Source of the DNA: Grifola frondosa
Lineage: Eukaryota; Basidiomycota; Agaricomycetes; Polyporales; Grifolaceae
NCBI GenBank assembly: GCA_001683735.1
Contig: LUGG01000002.1
Location: forward strand, 1,426,001 to 1,490,000
Reading direction: 5' to 3'
DNA length: 64,000 nt
Shown piece after piece: positions 23,347 through 34,676 of the stretch. The notes beneath the pieces are model-generated. The model saw only the letters and a list, made by a program, of their open reading frames with translations. It did no database searches and had not been told where the DNA came from. Numbering within the stretch: position 1 is the stretch's first letter; every line of letters starts with the position of its first letter. Made by a program: the position numbers and the translations under genes.

Positions 23347-25418
23347 ATGGTCAACATCACTTATGACGCCTGTGAGTTCCTTCCATATCCCTGTCGTTGC
23401 CGTTCGTTGGTCGTTGATGCCGTTTCTTTTCACCAGCTGGATCCCTTAACTGGGAAGATTCGAAGTAGTGTGGGTCTACAACCCCGGCGACATTGCTTGG
23501 GTTCTCGCCTCAACGGCGCTCGTATGGCTCATGATTCCTGGCGTCGGCTTCTTCTACTCTGGTCTGCTACGGCGCAAAAATGCGCTCTCCATGATCTGGG
23601 CTTCAATGATGACCGTCGCCGTGGTTTCATTTTCAGTGTGTTCTCATTCGTATGCCCGTCACACGAGCGGAACTAATCGCGTGCCTTCTGGTCCTAGTGG
23701 TTCTTCTGGGGTGAGTTGAAAACGGTCCAAGTGATTCATAGGGAATAACAATTGCTATGCAGCTTTTCGTTAGTTTCAGTGATACCGCTGACGCATACAT
23801 TGGTGACCTCCGTGAGTATCGGTCTTCGTACAGAAACTACTCCAAGACTGATCCGTTTTTTGTCACCACAGGATACTTCGGTCTCAAAGGTGTACTCGAG
23901 ACTCCATCAATTGGTAGCACACGTATCCCCTCCATTGCATTCTGCGTTTTCCAGTTGATGTTCGCAGCCATCACGTACGTGCACTCCACATGTCCATTAT
24001 TTCTCCACCAACCGTCTTTTTGCCTTCTTCCAGTCCCATCCTCGCTATCGGCGCCATTGCCGAACGGGGCCGCCTCGGTCCCATCATGGTCTTCGTATTC
24101 GTCTGGTCCACAATCGTGTACGACCCAATCGCGTGCTGGACATGGAACAGCCATGGCTGGTCGTTCGTGCTCGGTGGGCTTGACTTTGCGGGCGGCACGC
24201 CTGTCCACATTTCCTCCGGTACCGCCGCCCTTGCGATTTCCATCTACCTCGGCAAGCGAAGGGGTTACGGGACAGACCGCCTCGCATACAAGCCGCACAA
24301 CACTACGTACGTCGTTATCGGCACGGTCTTCCTCTGGTTCGGCTGGTTCGGCTTCAACGGTGGATCCGCGCTCTCTGCGAACTTGCGGGCCGTGCAGGCG
24401 TGTATCGTCACAAACTTGGCGGCCAGTGTTGGCGGTCTGACTTGGATGCTGTGGTGAGTGACTGCAACGTTGTGCGCTTCTGAACGGGATGATTGACCGA
24501 GTATATGCGTGGTGTAGGATTACCGCCTTGAGCGCAAGTGGTCCGCTGTTGGTTTCTGCTCTGGAGCTATCTCCGGATTGGTCGCCATCACTCCCGCCTC
24601 AGGATATGTTGGGTCTCGTACGTGCACATCCTTTCTCATCGCCTTCTACAACTGACATCTGTGTTACAGCCGCTGCGGTCCTGTTCGGTTTCATGGCAGG
24701 CACGCTCTGCAATTTCGCCACACAGCTTAAGTTCGTCTTCGGTTACGATGACTGTCTCGATGTACGTATCGTGCGATTCCACTCCTTACCTCCACACGCT
24801 TAAACCACAATTATAGATCTTTGCATCTCACGCCATCGGAGGTGTCATCGGAAACGTACGTCGTCCACGCTGTTTCATACAATATATGCGCACTAACCAG
24901 CATGCGATTCTCACCCACAGGTCCTCACCGGGTTATTCGCACAGGCGAGCGTGGCCCACTTCGACGGACTCACCGTGATTCCCGGTGGGTGGCTCGACCA
25001 CCACTACATCCAGCTCGGCTACCAGATCGCCGACTCCGTCGCAGGCATGAGCTACTCCTTCGTTATGACCGTAAGCCGTCCTCCCCGTGTGTCTTCTGAA
25101 TCATGCTGACGCGGACGTGCGCAGACGATAATCTTGTGGATCATGCATTTCATCCCGGGTCTGCGCCTCCGCGCGAGCGAGGAGGCCGAGATCGTGGGCA
25201 TCGACGACGCGGAGATGGGCGAGTTCGCGTACGACTACGTCGGGATCGATATCGCCGCGAGCGGTGGACATGATTTCCACGATGATGTGCACTCGCATGG
25301 CGACCTCCCCGCGACGACCGGCGGGCGCGAGCCGCGCCACCTGCACGCGACCAAAGATGGTGCTGGGAGCATCGGCGACAGTGAGGTCTCGGAGAAGCAA
25401 CCCGTCGCAGTCGCATAA
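23347..25418 (+). CDS. Ammonium transporter (Mep/Amt family), four apparent one-base losses
   Basis: Eleven exons, starting MVNITYDA at 23347-23371 and ending at 25418. Plasma-membrane ammonium permease with eleven helices expected. Family landmarks: NPGDIAWVLASTALVWLMIP, FFYSGLLRRKNALSM, AERGRLGPIMVFVFVWST, DPIACWTW, DFAGGTPVHISSGTAAL, FGWFGFNGGSAL, ASHAIGGVIGN, GGWLDHHYIQLGYQ. The C-terminal tail is His/Asp-rich. One base is missing near 23,465 (DSK/VVWVYN), at the acceptor near 23,762 (WG/FSL), near 23,774 (LV/FSDTADAYIG) and near 24,518 (W/DYRLERKWSAV). Spliced length plus four is 1488 nt, exact codons, so the gene is probably functional in the organism. Multiple upstream GATA sites suggest nitrogen control. 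Confidence 0.9.
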
Positions 25419-26050
25419 AATGCTGCATTGTCCGTTGATTTATTCGTGGAGGAGGGTGAAGATAGAGGATATATAAGACGCGTGTAGTTCCAAGCGTCCC
25501 CCTGTTGTGGCGGTACGCGCGCCGCAGTTGCATTTACGTTCTTTTTTGCTGTTTCTTGTTTTGTCTCCATCTCTCCATCATTGTCATCATCTCTGCTTCC
25601 CACCCACATCATCGTGCCGGACATGCGGCTGCCCGCGCGCCTGCTATATAGTGTAAATACACATGTCAACATGTCATGTCTAATGTTATCTAGTCGCAAC
25701 GTCTCTGTGTGCCGATACCTGTGTACGGTCAACTCTCGTAGCATTTGCGAAGTTGTTCAACGTTCGCCCTCCGTTCGTGGCTACAGCTGGCCGGCGCGGA
25801 ATGAAATTTCTCGAGATACAATACTGCAGGAATCTAGATCGCCGGAGGATCTTCGCGTGAGAGTTGATTAATTCTTGGAATAGTTTCTGTGTTATCAAGG
25901 TTACGTTATCAGATCAAACTAATTATTAATTAACGGAATTCAATATTTTCGAAAACGCTTTATGATACGTGACGCTTCATGATTAATCGTGTTTTCCAGC
26001 AGAACAAGTACGAAGTACATCGAGTTGAGCGCATTGCTCGGCACGACCTA
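25419..26050. other. Convergent intergenic region
   Basis: Downstream flanks of the ammonium transporter (+) and the DUF6533 gene (-). Nothing else recognised. Confidence 0.5.
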
Positions 26051-27902
26051 TCATACAATCCTCCTCAGAGTCTCAGGATCCTGTCCACGAGACTGCTCCC
26101 TGCTCAGACGCCACGTCGACGGCGGCATCCACGAGCGGCGCATGTCGCCCCGCGCGCGCTGCGGCGGCTGCGGTGAATCCTGCTCCACGATGACCTCCTC
26201 AGTCACCTGCACGAAGACCTGGCTCGGCTGCACACGCATCTCCAGCGCCTCCCCGCCGGACTTCAGCAAGTCCTGGTCGTCCTGGTCGCCCTCCCACGTG
26301 ATGACCGGCGCCCCGAGGTTCCCGATGATGCTCGACTCGAATGTCGGGTTGTCAGCGGCGACCGTGACCTGGTACGAGCGGTCCCGTTGTGCACCTCGCG
26401 GCTCTGCTGCATCACGGGCCCGCGCCGCATGACTTCGGCGCGGAGGTTGAGCATGAGGCGCGAGACCATCAGGCTGGTGATGCTGTGAGTGGCGAGAGTG
26501 AGTGGGTGAGCATCGGGGGTGAGTGAGAGGCGTACAGGGTACTGAAGCTCGCGTTGATGGCTTTGAGGTCTTCCTGTTTTGGAGTGCACGTTAAGAGCGA
26601 GGAGCTGGAGAATATCTGGAATTGGACTTACAGGAGCGAGCTAGAGAGCGAAACGTCAATGCTATAATGCGAGAGCTTGGATAGGCACTCACAATAAAGA
26701 TAAGCACAGTGACTAGGTTGGACACAAATATAGCTGCAAAGTACATTATGCCTGGTCGAGGTTGAGCGGAGACTGACAATGAGAAAGTGGTAGCACAACT
26801 CACCGTCCCTCATGATAACAGCGATCAACGATAGCGCTTCATGAAAGTAAGTTCTCCGGTAAAGGTATATTGTCCTGTAAAGTGTCGCGAAAAACACGGA
26901 CGAATCTGCGAGGAACAGTCAACTCAGCCACAGCCAAGCTTATGCGCAAGACAAACCGAAGACAAGTTCCGCTACCCATGTATAGACGAAACGTTTACCG
27001 CTGGGTATCAATCAGGCTTCTGCGGTAAGGATGTGGCTGCGCAGTACGCACGAGGCGGATTTCCCGGTGAGTATGCATCCGACAAGACCTGCAGAGGAAA
27101 GTTGAACAACGACCGACGTGTGAAAACGACGTTTCTCACCTGGAGGCAGCATGAGGCTCGTCCCATCGGTGAATGCCCACTGAGACCGCAATGAGTAGTC
27201 TCACGCTGCGGAGTGACAGAAATACCGACAATTTTGACTGCAAGCTCCGCAACCAATAAAGCACTGAAGGAATAAAGGATATACCGACTTTTCGCATAAA
27301 TAGAATAAAGACGTAAGATAAAGATCACTGTGATGGAGTGACATCAGCCGTGAGCAATGAGAAAGACGGGGGCGCATACCTCCAATTGCGAAAGCGGTGA
27401 AAATCTTCAGTACTTCGGGATAAAGTACATAACGATCGCAGGCGGCTTTGCCCCAATTAGGATCGTGAAAAGCTGAAGTTGCTCTGGATGAATATGATAT
27501 ATCACGAAAGATGACGAGGAATCTACGTACAGACGATTATAACGATGTAGCCCAACGGTGATATATATCGATTCTGTGCAAAGGCTAAGGTTGGGGGCGG
27601 TAAGAAGACATCTCGCTTACCAGGAACCACAGAACGGTAGCTCCCGTAAATCTCTGCTTCCATATTTTCTCAACCTCGTCCCCGAATGTGATCGCGATGT
27701 CGTAGAAGAGCATCACTAGGGACAACATCAACACTGGAAGTTGCAAACGGTTTGAGCATATTTACCACAGGAAGCCAACGAGAACATTTTGGCTGCGATT
27801 CTGAAAAAGGGAGGGATCGTCATGAAAGCACCGCAATGAACGAATGTTACATACAGATTCTCAGCGATCGTGGCAAGTTCCGCTTGGGGGTTCTGAGCTC
27901 AT
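26051..27902 (-). CDS. DUF6533-type seven-helix membrane protein
   Basis: About ten short exons. The ATG at 27902 gives MSSEPP; two apparent base losses follow before LATIAENLY. Next comes the DUF6533 block MLFYDIAITFGDEVEKIW with TGATVLWFLNRYISPLGYI. Later exons add helices FILRLYSIYAKSRYILYSF, LVGCILTGKSA, SLIAVIMRDG and MYFAAIFVSNLVTVLIFI, then SLMVSRLMLNLRAEVMRRG and a hydrophilic tail ending at 26051. This order is standard for the large basidiomycete DUF6533 family, seven-helix proteins of unknown function. One base seems lost near 26,383 (HNG/DRSYQVTV). Exon edges in the first third are approximate. Confidence 0.72.
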
Positions 27903-28869
27903 CTTTGCAACCAACCCAGCTCATCCAAGGTTGACGTGGACGGTTGGTGGCAGCTTCAGGAGAGAGAGGAGGACTCAGAAGAAAAGAGACAGCGGGCCTC
28001 AAAGCGGGGTTGTGGAGGTATGGAGGCGAGAACTGAGATATTCCGGAGGAAATGGTGCCGACTTCACATGCCGTATCATTCATGTTTGAGAAAGCCAAGC
28101 TCCGCTAGAGAAATAGACCATCATCACAATTTCACAGAGATGCATTAAAAGAAGCCCGGGGAAGGTGATTCAAATGAAATAACACCGTCACGTGGCCGTG
28201 TCTATGAGAGAAATTGTCCTGTTCAGCTGGTTAGACTGAATTTTCTGACAACGATTGACTGGAGAAAGCTATGATGGACGCCTGGTTTTCAGTGAGACAA
28301 ACATCAAAGTGATCCCCTTCGCGATTGTATTTGGCGACGGCCTGATGGGACCAGTACAGCTACGGTACGAGAGCCGAGACTGTCCCTAGAACATTCCCTA
28401 TGAGTATTCTTTCGTTTAGTAAGCATTCGCCTGGAGAATGGAATCATTTCTCCTACACTACAATTGGACCGTCGAAGCCACCGTCTGGCTACGCGTCGCT
28501 TGATAATTTGGATTCTCTGGTTGCTCCGGTGCGATATAACGACGCCGCAGCACACCCTGGGGCAAATGATGGACACCCTAGGCTGTACAGTCATATGCGC
28601 GCATCGTGCACAGGAGTACATGACTAGAGATGATCAAGAATGATAGATTTTAAGGAACTAACCAGATGTAATCATACTTCCATCAGGGCCGACAGGTAAG
28701 ACACATGACAGCTCAGAGATACACAGAGCCTTTGATCTCGAGCTGTGAAGCTTGAAGCTTGAAGACGTGTAGAATTATCAATGGACTTTCACGAAGCGCT
28801 TTTGTTTAGTGTGGCTCATTCCAAGTTGCAAAAAAGGGTGAAGTTCAATACAACTTATACAAGTACATC
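27903..28869. other. Intergenic, no gene seen
   Basis: Upstream of the DUF6533 gene and of DPH4 (divergent). Contains a short GAAGCTT repeat near 28,747-28,762. No supported coding sequence. Confidence 0.45.
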
Positions 28870-29403
28870 TTGTCACGTGGTCCCGTGTGGCGGTTGCTTG
28901 TCCACCACGTCGTCAAGCTGGATACCTTCGACGTTCCCGACTACTATGCTCTGCTTTGCATATCACCTACTGCGACATTTTCCGAGATAAAGACTGCTTA
29001 TCACCATACATTGCTTCTATCTCACCCTGATAAGCACGAAAAGACTCGCAGCCACGCGGACATCGACATCGGAGCTTTGAAGGATGCATACCTGACTCTT
29101 TCCTCGCCCGATCGCCGTGCGAAATACGATGCAACGAGGAGCAACGCTGCTACACGACAATCTGGCCCGCGACCTGCCCAGGTAGTATCTTTAGAGGACT
29201 TTGACCCGAATTCCGAAGTGGCAGGGCCTGGTGCTTGGAAGTTTCCGTGTCGATGTGGGGGGAGTTATACGATAACAGAAGAACAGATGGAAGCCGGACA
29301 ACATCTTGTGGGGTGTCACACATGCTCGGAGACTGTCTGGGTCGGGTTCGAATTAGCTGATGATACCACGGAAATTCAACAAACAATCATGAGGAAGCCG
29401 TAG
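28870..29403 (+). CDS. DPH4: DPH4-like J-protein with CSL zinc finger (diphthamide synthesis)
   Basis: A J-domain (DYYALLCISPTATFSEIKTA, then LLLSHPDKHEK with the HPD triad, and AYLTLSSPDRRAKYDATR) is followed by a CSL-type zinc finger: WKFPCRCGGSYTITEEQM and LVGCHTCSETVWVGFE, with paired CxC and CxxC cysteines. This pairing defines Dph4/Jjj3 (DNAJC24), which supports the iron-sulfur step of diphthamide formation on elongation factor 2. The open frame begins around 28,810 after a stop, but no ATG lies between that stop and the J-domain. The real start may be in an unrecognised 5' exon or hidden by a base error; the left coordinate is provisional. Confidence 0.85.
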   Translation: MSRGPVWRLLVHHVVKLDTFDVPDYYALLCISPTATFSEIKTAYHHTLLLSHPDKHEKTRSHADIDIGALKDAYLTLSSPDRRAKYDATRSNAATRQSGPRPAQVVSLEDFDPNSEVAGPGAWKFPCRCGGSYTITEEQMEAGQHLVGCHTCSETVWVGFELADDTTEIQQTIMRKP

Positions 29404-30109
29404 TTGGTGAGCAATCTCAAAATTTCAACCCCGATCTCCGCATCATTTAACCACATCTTCAGTTCATGCAACGACGTGCTCATCCATTTATCTGCAGAAA
29501 GTGACAGCATTCCAATATTCTAGCGTTCATGCAAAACATCTTCATTCGCTTAGAGCATTTTATTTCTTGGTATGTGATGTAATGTGAAGTCCAGCCTATG
29601 CATTGGCTTCATTCATATGATCTTCCTTAGGTTCTTTTGTGTCTATAATTACATCTTCCGTCGATAACTCCTCGGGGCCTTGGAGCAGGCAATCTCATCT
29701 CTTTGAAACGAGCGATACTTCTGTTCTGTCGACTGTTCAATCTGGTGACCCGTGTTGGGTCCTATCGTCGGTGGTTTTATCGGCGAAGCAGTTGGCTGGC
29801 GTGATTGCAGCTTAATCCCATTACAAGGTTGCTTTATACTCAAAGTAACAACGGTTGAACGGGTGTAGGATAAATTTCCCGGTGCCCACGTGACTTTCAC
29901 GTGACTCAGTCGCGTTCGCGCATGCGCGTCTGGGAGGCTGGTTTCAAGGGTCATTGTCTTCGGGTCAGCCTCATGTTTAATAAGACGAAATGTCGCTAAA
30001 AATACTTCCTCCAAAGTCAAGCAAGTCATCTCTTACTCATACGACAATTTTATCGTAGTCTCCCTTTTCTTCAGCGACACTCCTTTGGCCCTTGACTTCC
30101 TTCCTTACC
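29404..30109. other. Intergenic, no gene seen
   Basis: 3' flank of DPH4 and 5' flank of the next gene. The minus-strand ORF at 29,649-30,029 has no recognisable feature. Confidence 0.45.
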
Positions 30110-30636
30110 ATGGTCCAATATAACGTTGGACTGACTCCAGGTGAGTCGATATGCTTATGCCGTTATTTCCATATATAAGTGACTTTGCTGTAGGCGTCAT
30201 CGTAGGCTTCGTGCTCGTTTTGCTTGTCCTCTTGTCCATGTTCTTCTCGACTGGCTATATCATCTGGCGCTCTCGACCGGGGAACGCCAACCGTGCACTA
30301 TTTCGAAGGAAGAGATTCATCAAGGTCGATATGGAGAACGAAGGGGCGGGCGCTGGCGATGAGAAGCTCGCTGAAGATTCTGCCAACGGCACACCGAGCA
30401 CCCTTTCCGACGAATACCTCACGCATACGGCACCCACGCTGAACCTGATTATCTCCCCCTCGAAATCGCGCACGTTCAAGGTAGAGACCGACGGAGGGGT
30501 GGGAGTGGGAGTGGAAGTACGAGTCACGCCTCCGTCGCCCGCATTGCTTCCAACCAAGAAATCCGACCGGCGGTTGCGATTCGAGACGGTACAGTTTCCT
30601 CAGGGAGAAAACGAGTCCGTGTGGTGGTTCATATAG
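30110..30636 (+). CDS. Small single-pass membrane protein
   Basis: Exon 1 is 30110-30140 and exon 2 is 30194-30636 (intron 30141-30193, GTGAGT...CTGTAG), giving about 157 aa. The start MVQYNVGLTPG is followed at once by one hydrophobic helix, VIVGFVLVLLVLLSMFFSTG, then a basic stretch (RRKRFIKV) and a disordered acidic and Ser/Pro-rich tail ending ESVWWFI. With a short lumenal or outer N-terminus and a basic stop-transfer flank, an N-out/C-in topology is likely. Family not recognised. Confidence 0.62.
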
Positions 30637-30971
30637 CAGCTTCTGATACTAGCGGTCAGATCCTCCCCTTTGTGACGTTATCTTGTGGTAGCTTTGCAAA
30701 TTCTGTTTCCCTTCCGCGAACCACATCGGGCAGCATCCACAGCTTTCGGTTGACGGTTCAAAATTCACATACCGAACAGGTAAAGAGATAGCGGGACTCA
30801 GCCTCACAGACTCCGTCGTACAAATTATACTTCATATGACCGCGTGAACAGAGCTTGCCTGACTGCAGGTAGCAAAAATTTCATGGCCTCAAGGAAAAAC
30901 ATCATTTCTAGCTACTTATCTCATCAGTCGGGTACAAGCAGACTTAAGAAACATACACCACAACTGTATCA

Positions 30972-33461
30972 TCACAGCTGATACCTGTATTCTACATGCC
31001 TGTCACCTTGCCGGGCCTTCTCGACCTTGTCAACGTCCGTGGGCAGCGCTCTGTCCCGTCTACGATTTTCCCTAGCCATCCAAAACCATAGCCAAGAAGC
31101 AACAGCGACTGCAAACGCCAGATAGCCAACAGTGATGATGTGCGGTTTTCGGTAATTGTGCTGGGAGAAGTTCGGTCTGTAGATGAGTACGCCAGCCACG
31201 GCGCCGATGTCACCAATTGTGATCTGCATGGCCACGGACACCGCCCGTTTAGTTTGTCCAGATACGTTCTCCCCAGGCCAGCTATGCCGAGTCAGTGGCG
31301 GACATGTGCAGAGAATCGAGGACACCAACCTTAGAAGAAGTGCCGTACCCGCATATACCCCAGCAGTAGCAAAATGCACGCCGGTATATTGTGCGCCGGC
31401 TGGCATCTGAGCGTAAGTACAATCACTGAGACACGTTCTGCCTGCTGACCTGTCTTCGTAGTGATGAGTACGATATATCCTGACGATATCATATGTCAAT
31501 TATAAGACAAATCCCGAGCGTTGATAGAGTTTACCGATTATGCCGAGAACCGCAGAGGCGATGATAAAAGGCGCACGAAGCTTATACTTCGCCGACAGCC
31601 AGGCAGCTAGCCAAATGAGAAGGGCAGCGAACGAATATGGCGGCACCGTCATGCTTTATGATAAGTAGATGAGAACATTATTCGAATCAATGTCTGAGAT
31701 GAACTTACAGCTGCGCCTTCCAAGTTTGAAAACCCAAGTCGGCGATGATGGTAGGCTGTCAAATGCGCTCAGCCTCCTACCATGGCGAGACCCTGACAAC
31801 ATTACCAAGAATAGACTCAAAGAATAGAGTGCAAATCTAGGATCCGATGAGATAGTCGACGAATATTTGCGGACGAAGCGACTCACGCAAAGCCATGGAA
31901 CAAGAATGCATATCCCCACACGAGGTGGTCGCTCAAGGCTTGACGCACAAAGTACCATTCGAACTTTTCCTTGTCGGCAGCGTCCGAGTCCGCTTGGAGC
32001 CGCGCGAGGAGACATTCACGCTCGGGTTCTGTGAGCTATATTCAAGTATAGTATGCATGAGAGGGCAAAGCGCTGCCAGTGCAAAAAGACAGACATACAA
32101 ATTTGGCCGAGTGAGACCATGTCGGAACAAACCAAAATGCGGCGAAGGACACGACAACGGTTAGGATACCTGGAAGAAGGGACATCAGTATTCAGTAAAC
32201 GAAGATCTGCGGATGCCTAGTTTGCCTTCCAAAATAAATATCCTGAAAAAGATTCAGATTAACGAACACTATATATATCACAAATACTCACCATTGCCAA
32301 CCTCGCCGCCCACCAATGCCATCCATTTTCCCGATAGCATAAGCTAAGATGCCTACATATACATCAATTAGTTGTCCGTCATTCTAATAAGTTGCTTTCG
32401 TGTACCTCCGAAGGCTCCCCTGGATGTTTCGTCCATCAACAGTGTCTGATGAGGTAGAAAAGAAACTTACGCCAATGCCGCACCGCCGAAGAATACCGCG
32501 ACTCTCCAATGTCTTTCTCTCCTGATCCAAACGTCAATATTAGTACACTGACAGATAGACTGGAAAATTACCGGCGGTAGTATACAGAGAATACATATAT
32601 TACGCCAGGGAAGCTGTGCATTGGTCCATACATAACGTGTCGTGTTGACTAGAAGGCGGGACTCACAGGCCAGCCTCCGTCATTCCCAGTACTAAGTTTG
32701 TTTCAGCACGTGATCGTGAAGCAAGAGTGAATGGCACTCACTCCAACGAATGGCCAGAAGAGATGCCTGGTTGGTTACGAAGCCTTGGCATGTGGATATG
32801 ATACCCCAGCAAAACGTCAGAAAGGGAAGCCAGATTTGAGGATTAAAGCGCTTCAGACTGAGAAATGTACTTGAATTAAATATCCAAGAAGCATGGGGCC
32901 ACAAGAAACATACACGATCTGTAATTCGCAATATCGTCAGCTTATTAGTACGTGTAGACAATTCAATACGGCGTACGTTTGCAGGAACTTCAAAGATAAC
33001 ATAACTGATGAAATATAGAGCCAGAGATACATTGTACATGGGGCCTGAGACGTGCAAATCCTAACCGGTCATAAGATCAGAGCTTCGGTGGGGTTTCATG
33101 GAACCTACCGCGGTGAGGCCATCCAGCCTTGATTATTGAGAGATGAGTTGCATGCTCAACACGAGAGCGATACACCTTACTTTGCGTTGCCGACGTTCGA
33201 GCTTTTGTGAGGAAGTTAAGTCTCTGTTATACCGATTAAATGACGGAAGCTTACCGATCCAAGAAGCTTAGGAGGTATAGAAGAGTAAGTGGTATAAGAA
33301 GGCTATCATCGAGTTAGTCTCGAACAGCGCTTGAATGGGGTATAAACGAACTGTATGTCAACTTTACGAAGGAGCTTGCCCTCATCGACTGTCACGACGT
33401 CATGACCTGATTCAGAATCAATCGACTTCTCAGCCGAGGAGCGCTGTTTGAAGGCGTTCAT
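30972..33461 (-). CDS. MFS permease, anion:cation symporter type (Dal5/Tna1-like)
   Basis: At least a dozen small exons. Reading from 33461: MNAFKQRSSAEKS...LLRKVDI, LLIPLTLLYLLSFLDR, SNVGNAK, VSLALYFISYVIFEVPAN, LKRFNPQIWLPFLTFCWGI, CQGFVTNQASLLAIRW, MTEAGLFPGVIYVFSVYYRR, AYAIGKMDGIGGRRGWQWIF, FEWYFVRQALSDHLVWGYAF, TIIADLGFQTWKAQL, VPPYSFAALLIWLAAWLS, GQTKRAVSVAMQITIGDIGA and a last helix LAFAVAVASWLWFWM, ending at 30972. This is the order of the fungal allantoate/nicotinate permease family; substrate unknown. An alternative in-frame ATG lies at 33497. The cupin gene is about 220 bp upstream on the same strand. Confidence 0.85.
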
Positions 33462-33683
33462 GGCAGGATGAACAGAGTTTGCCCAACGAATACGCATCCA
33501 AACTTCCCTTTATGAGTTCTGCGAAGATAGCGTGAGTGTACGTACGGATGGCGCCATATGAGCGCTGGGCGCGACCGCGTGGGACCAAGTACGAAGAGGA
33601 CGCGAGAACATGTGTGGTGGCACTAGCGTCGATCTTTAAAGAAGATCGGAGATGATAATGAGGACTAAAAACAACCTTGGAAA

Positions 33684-34105
33684 TCACAGCTTGGAAGAAC
33701 GGAATTCCGCATCACTTGAAGGTGGCATAAAAAAATGCTCGGCACATGTTATGATGCCTTCCACATTCAAAATCTCGCCGATGACCTGTTCCCCGATGAC
33801 ATAGGTACATCCTGCTTCGCCGATCCAAACCTCGTGTACCTTTTCCGCCGGTACATCGATCCTGGCTCCTGGCCAAAAAGTTTCTTTTCTATTGGGGTCA
33901 TCTTCCGTGTAAGTAACGGTGAATTCTCCAGAGAGGACAAGATGCGTGGTGAGACCCAAATGAGAATGTGGAGAGTAGTGAGAGTTGCTGCAGAAGTATT
34001 CCCGGTCAACGATGAGCAATATGATTCGAAATATGAACACTCACGGAGTATCAGTCCACGTGTATACGTGAGAGAATCCCCACGAACGAACTTGACGTTC
34101 AGCAT
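33684..34105 (-). CDS. Small cupin-domain protein, one apparent base loss
   Basis: Exon 1 is 34105-34045 (MLNVKFVRGDSLTYTRG...) and exon 2 is 33987-33684, with intron 33988-34044 (GTGAGT...CTGCAG). The second exon carries a cupin barrel: SHYSPHSHLGLTTHLVLSGE with the HxH-type metal ligands, FWPGARIDVPAEKVHEVWIG with the second-motif His, and TYVIGEQ. The two exons are out of phase by one base (365 nt total), like many genes here. Metal-binding cupins include dioxygenases, isomerases and binding proteins, so the reaction is unknown. It lies just upstream of the MFS permease on the same strand. Confidence 0.65.
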
Positions 34106-34676
34106 CCCGGCGTGTTAGCGGTGTCATGTCGAAATCCGATAAAGTCCTACGAGGCGGTCGACGTTGCTGCGATGAGATATTTTTCACATCACACTGCTAT
34201 GGCCTAGCGCGGGCTTACTGTCAATCTGTGATAAATGGTAAAATACTAACGGCGTAATTTCTGGTAGAATGGCCTCAGTAATGAGGAAGTTTAGGATGCG
34301 GGTATGTACGTGGGCCTTGAATGTTGAACGTTGGACGTTGAGAACGTTGAGTTCAAGTTCTCCGAAAGTCTCGGATCCTTGGAAGCCGTGACTGCAGGAG
34401 TCACATACAGATCACAGAAATCACCCGATCACCGTACAACGCTAAGCGCTGAGCGGCGTTGATCAATTCCCATGAACGCTCTGCACGTGAAGACTTTGAT
34501 TTTTGGCTTTCGTGGTAACATTGCAGCTGCAAATCTTCAACACCATCAGCTGCAGGAGAGAAAATTTTCGCTCTACATTAAGAGACCTGCCAATTTTCGC
34601 TCAGTGCTCGTTCACCCCAAGCCCTCACAGTAATTGTTAAGCGGTCGAAATTCGCTCGAACTTGGCACTACTGTTA
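34106..34676. repeat. Intergenic with short GTTGARNGTT-like repeats
   Basis: At about 34,320-34,356, GTTGA/GTTGG and ACGTTGA words recur four to five times in tandem. Otherwise this is the divergent promoter region between the cupin (-) and F-box/propeller (+) genes. Confidence 0.4.
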
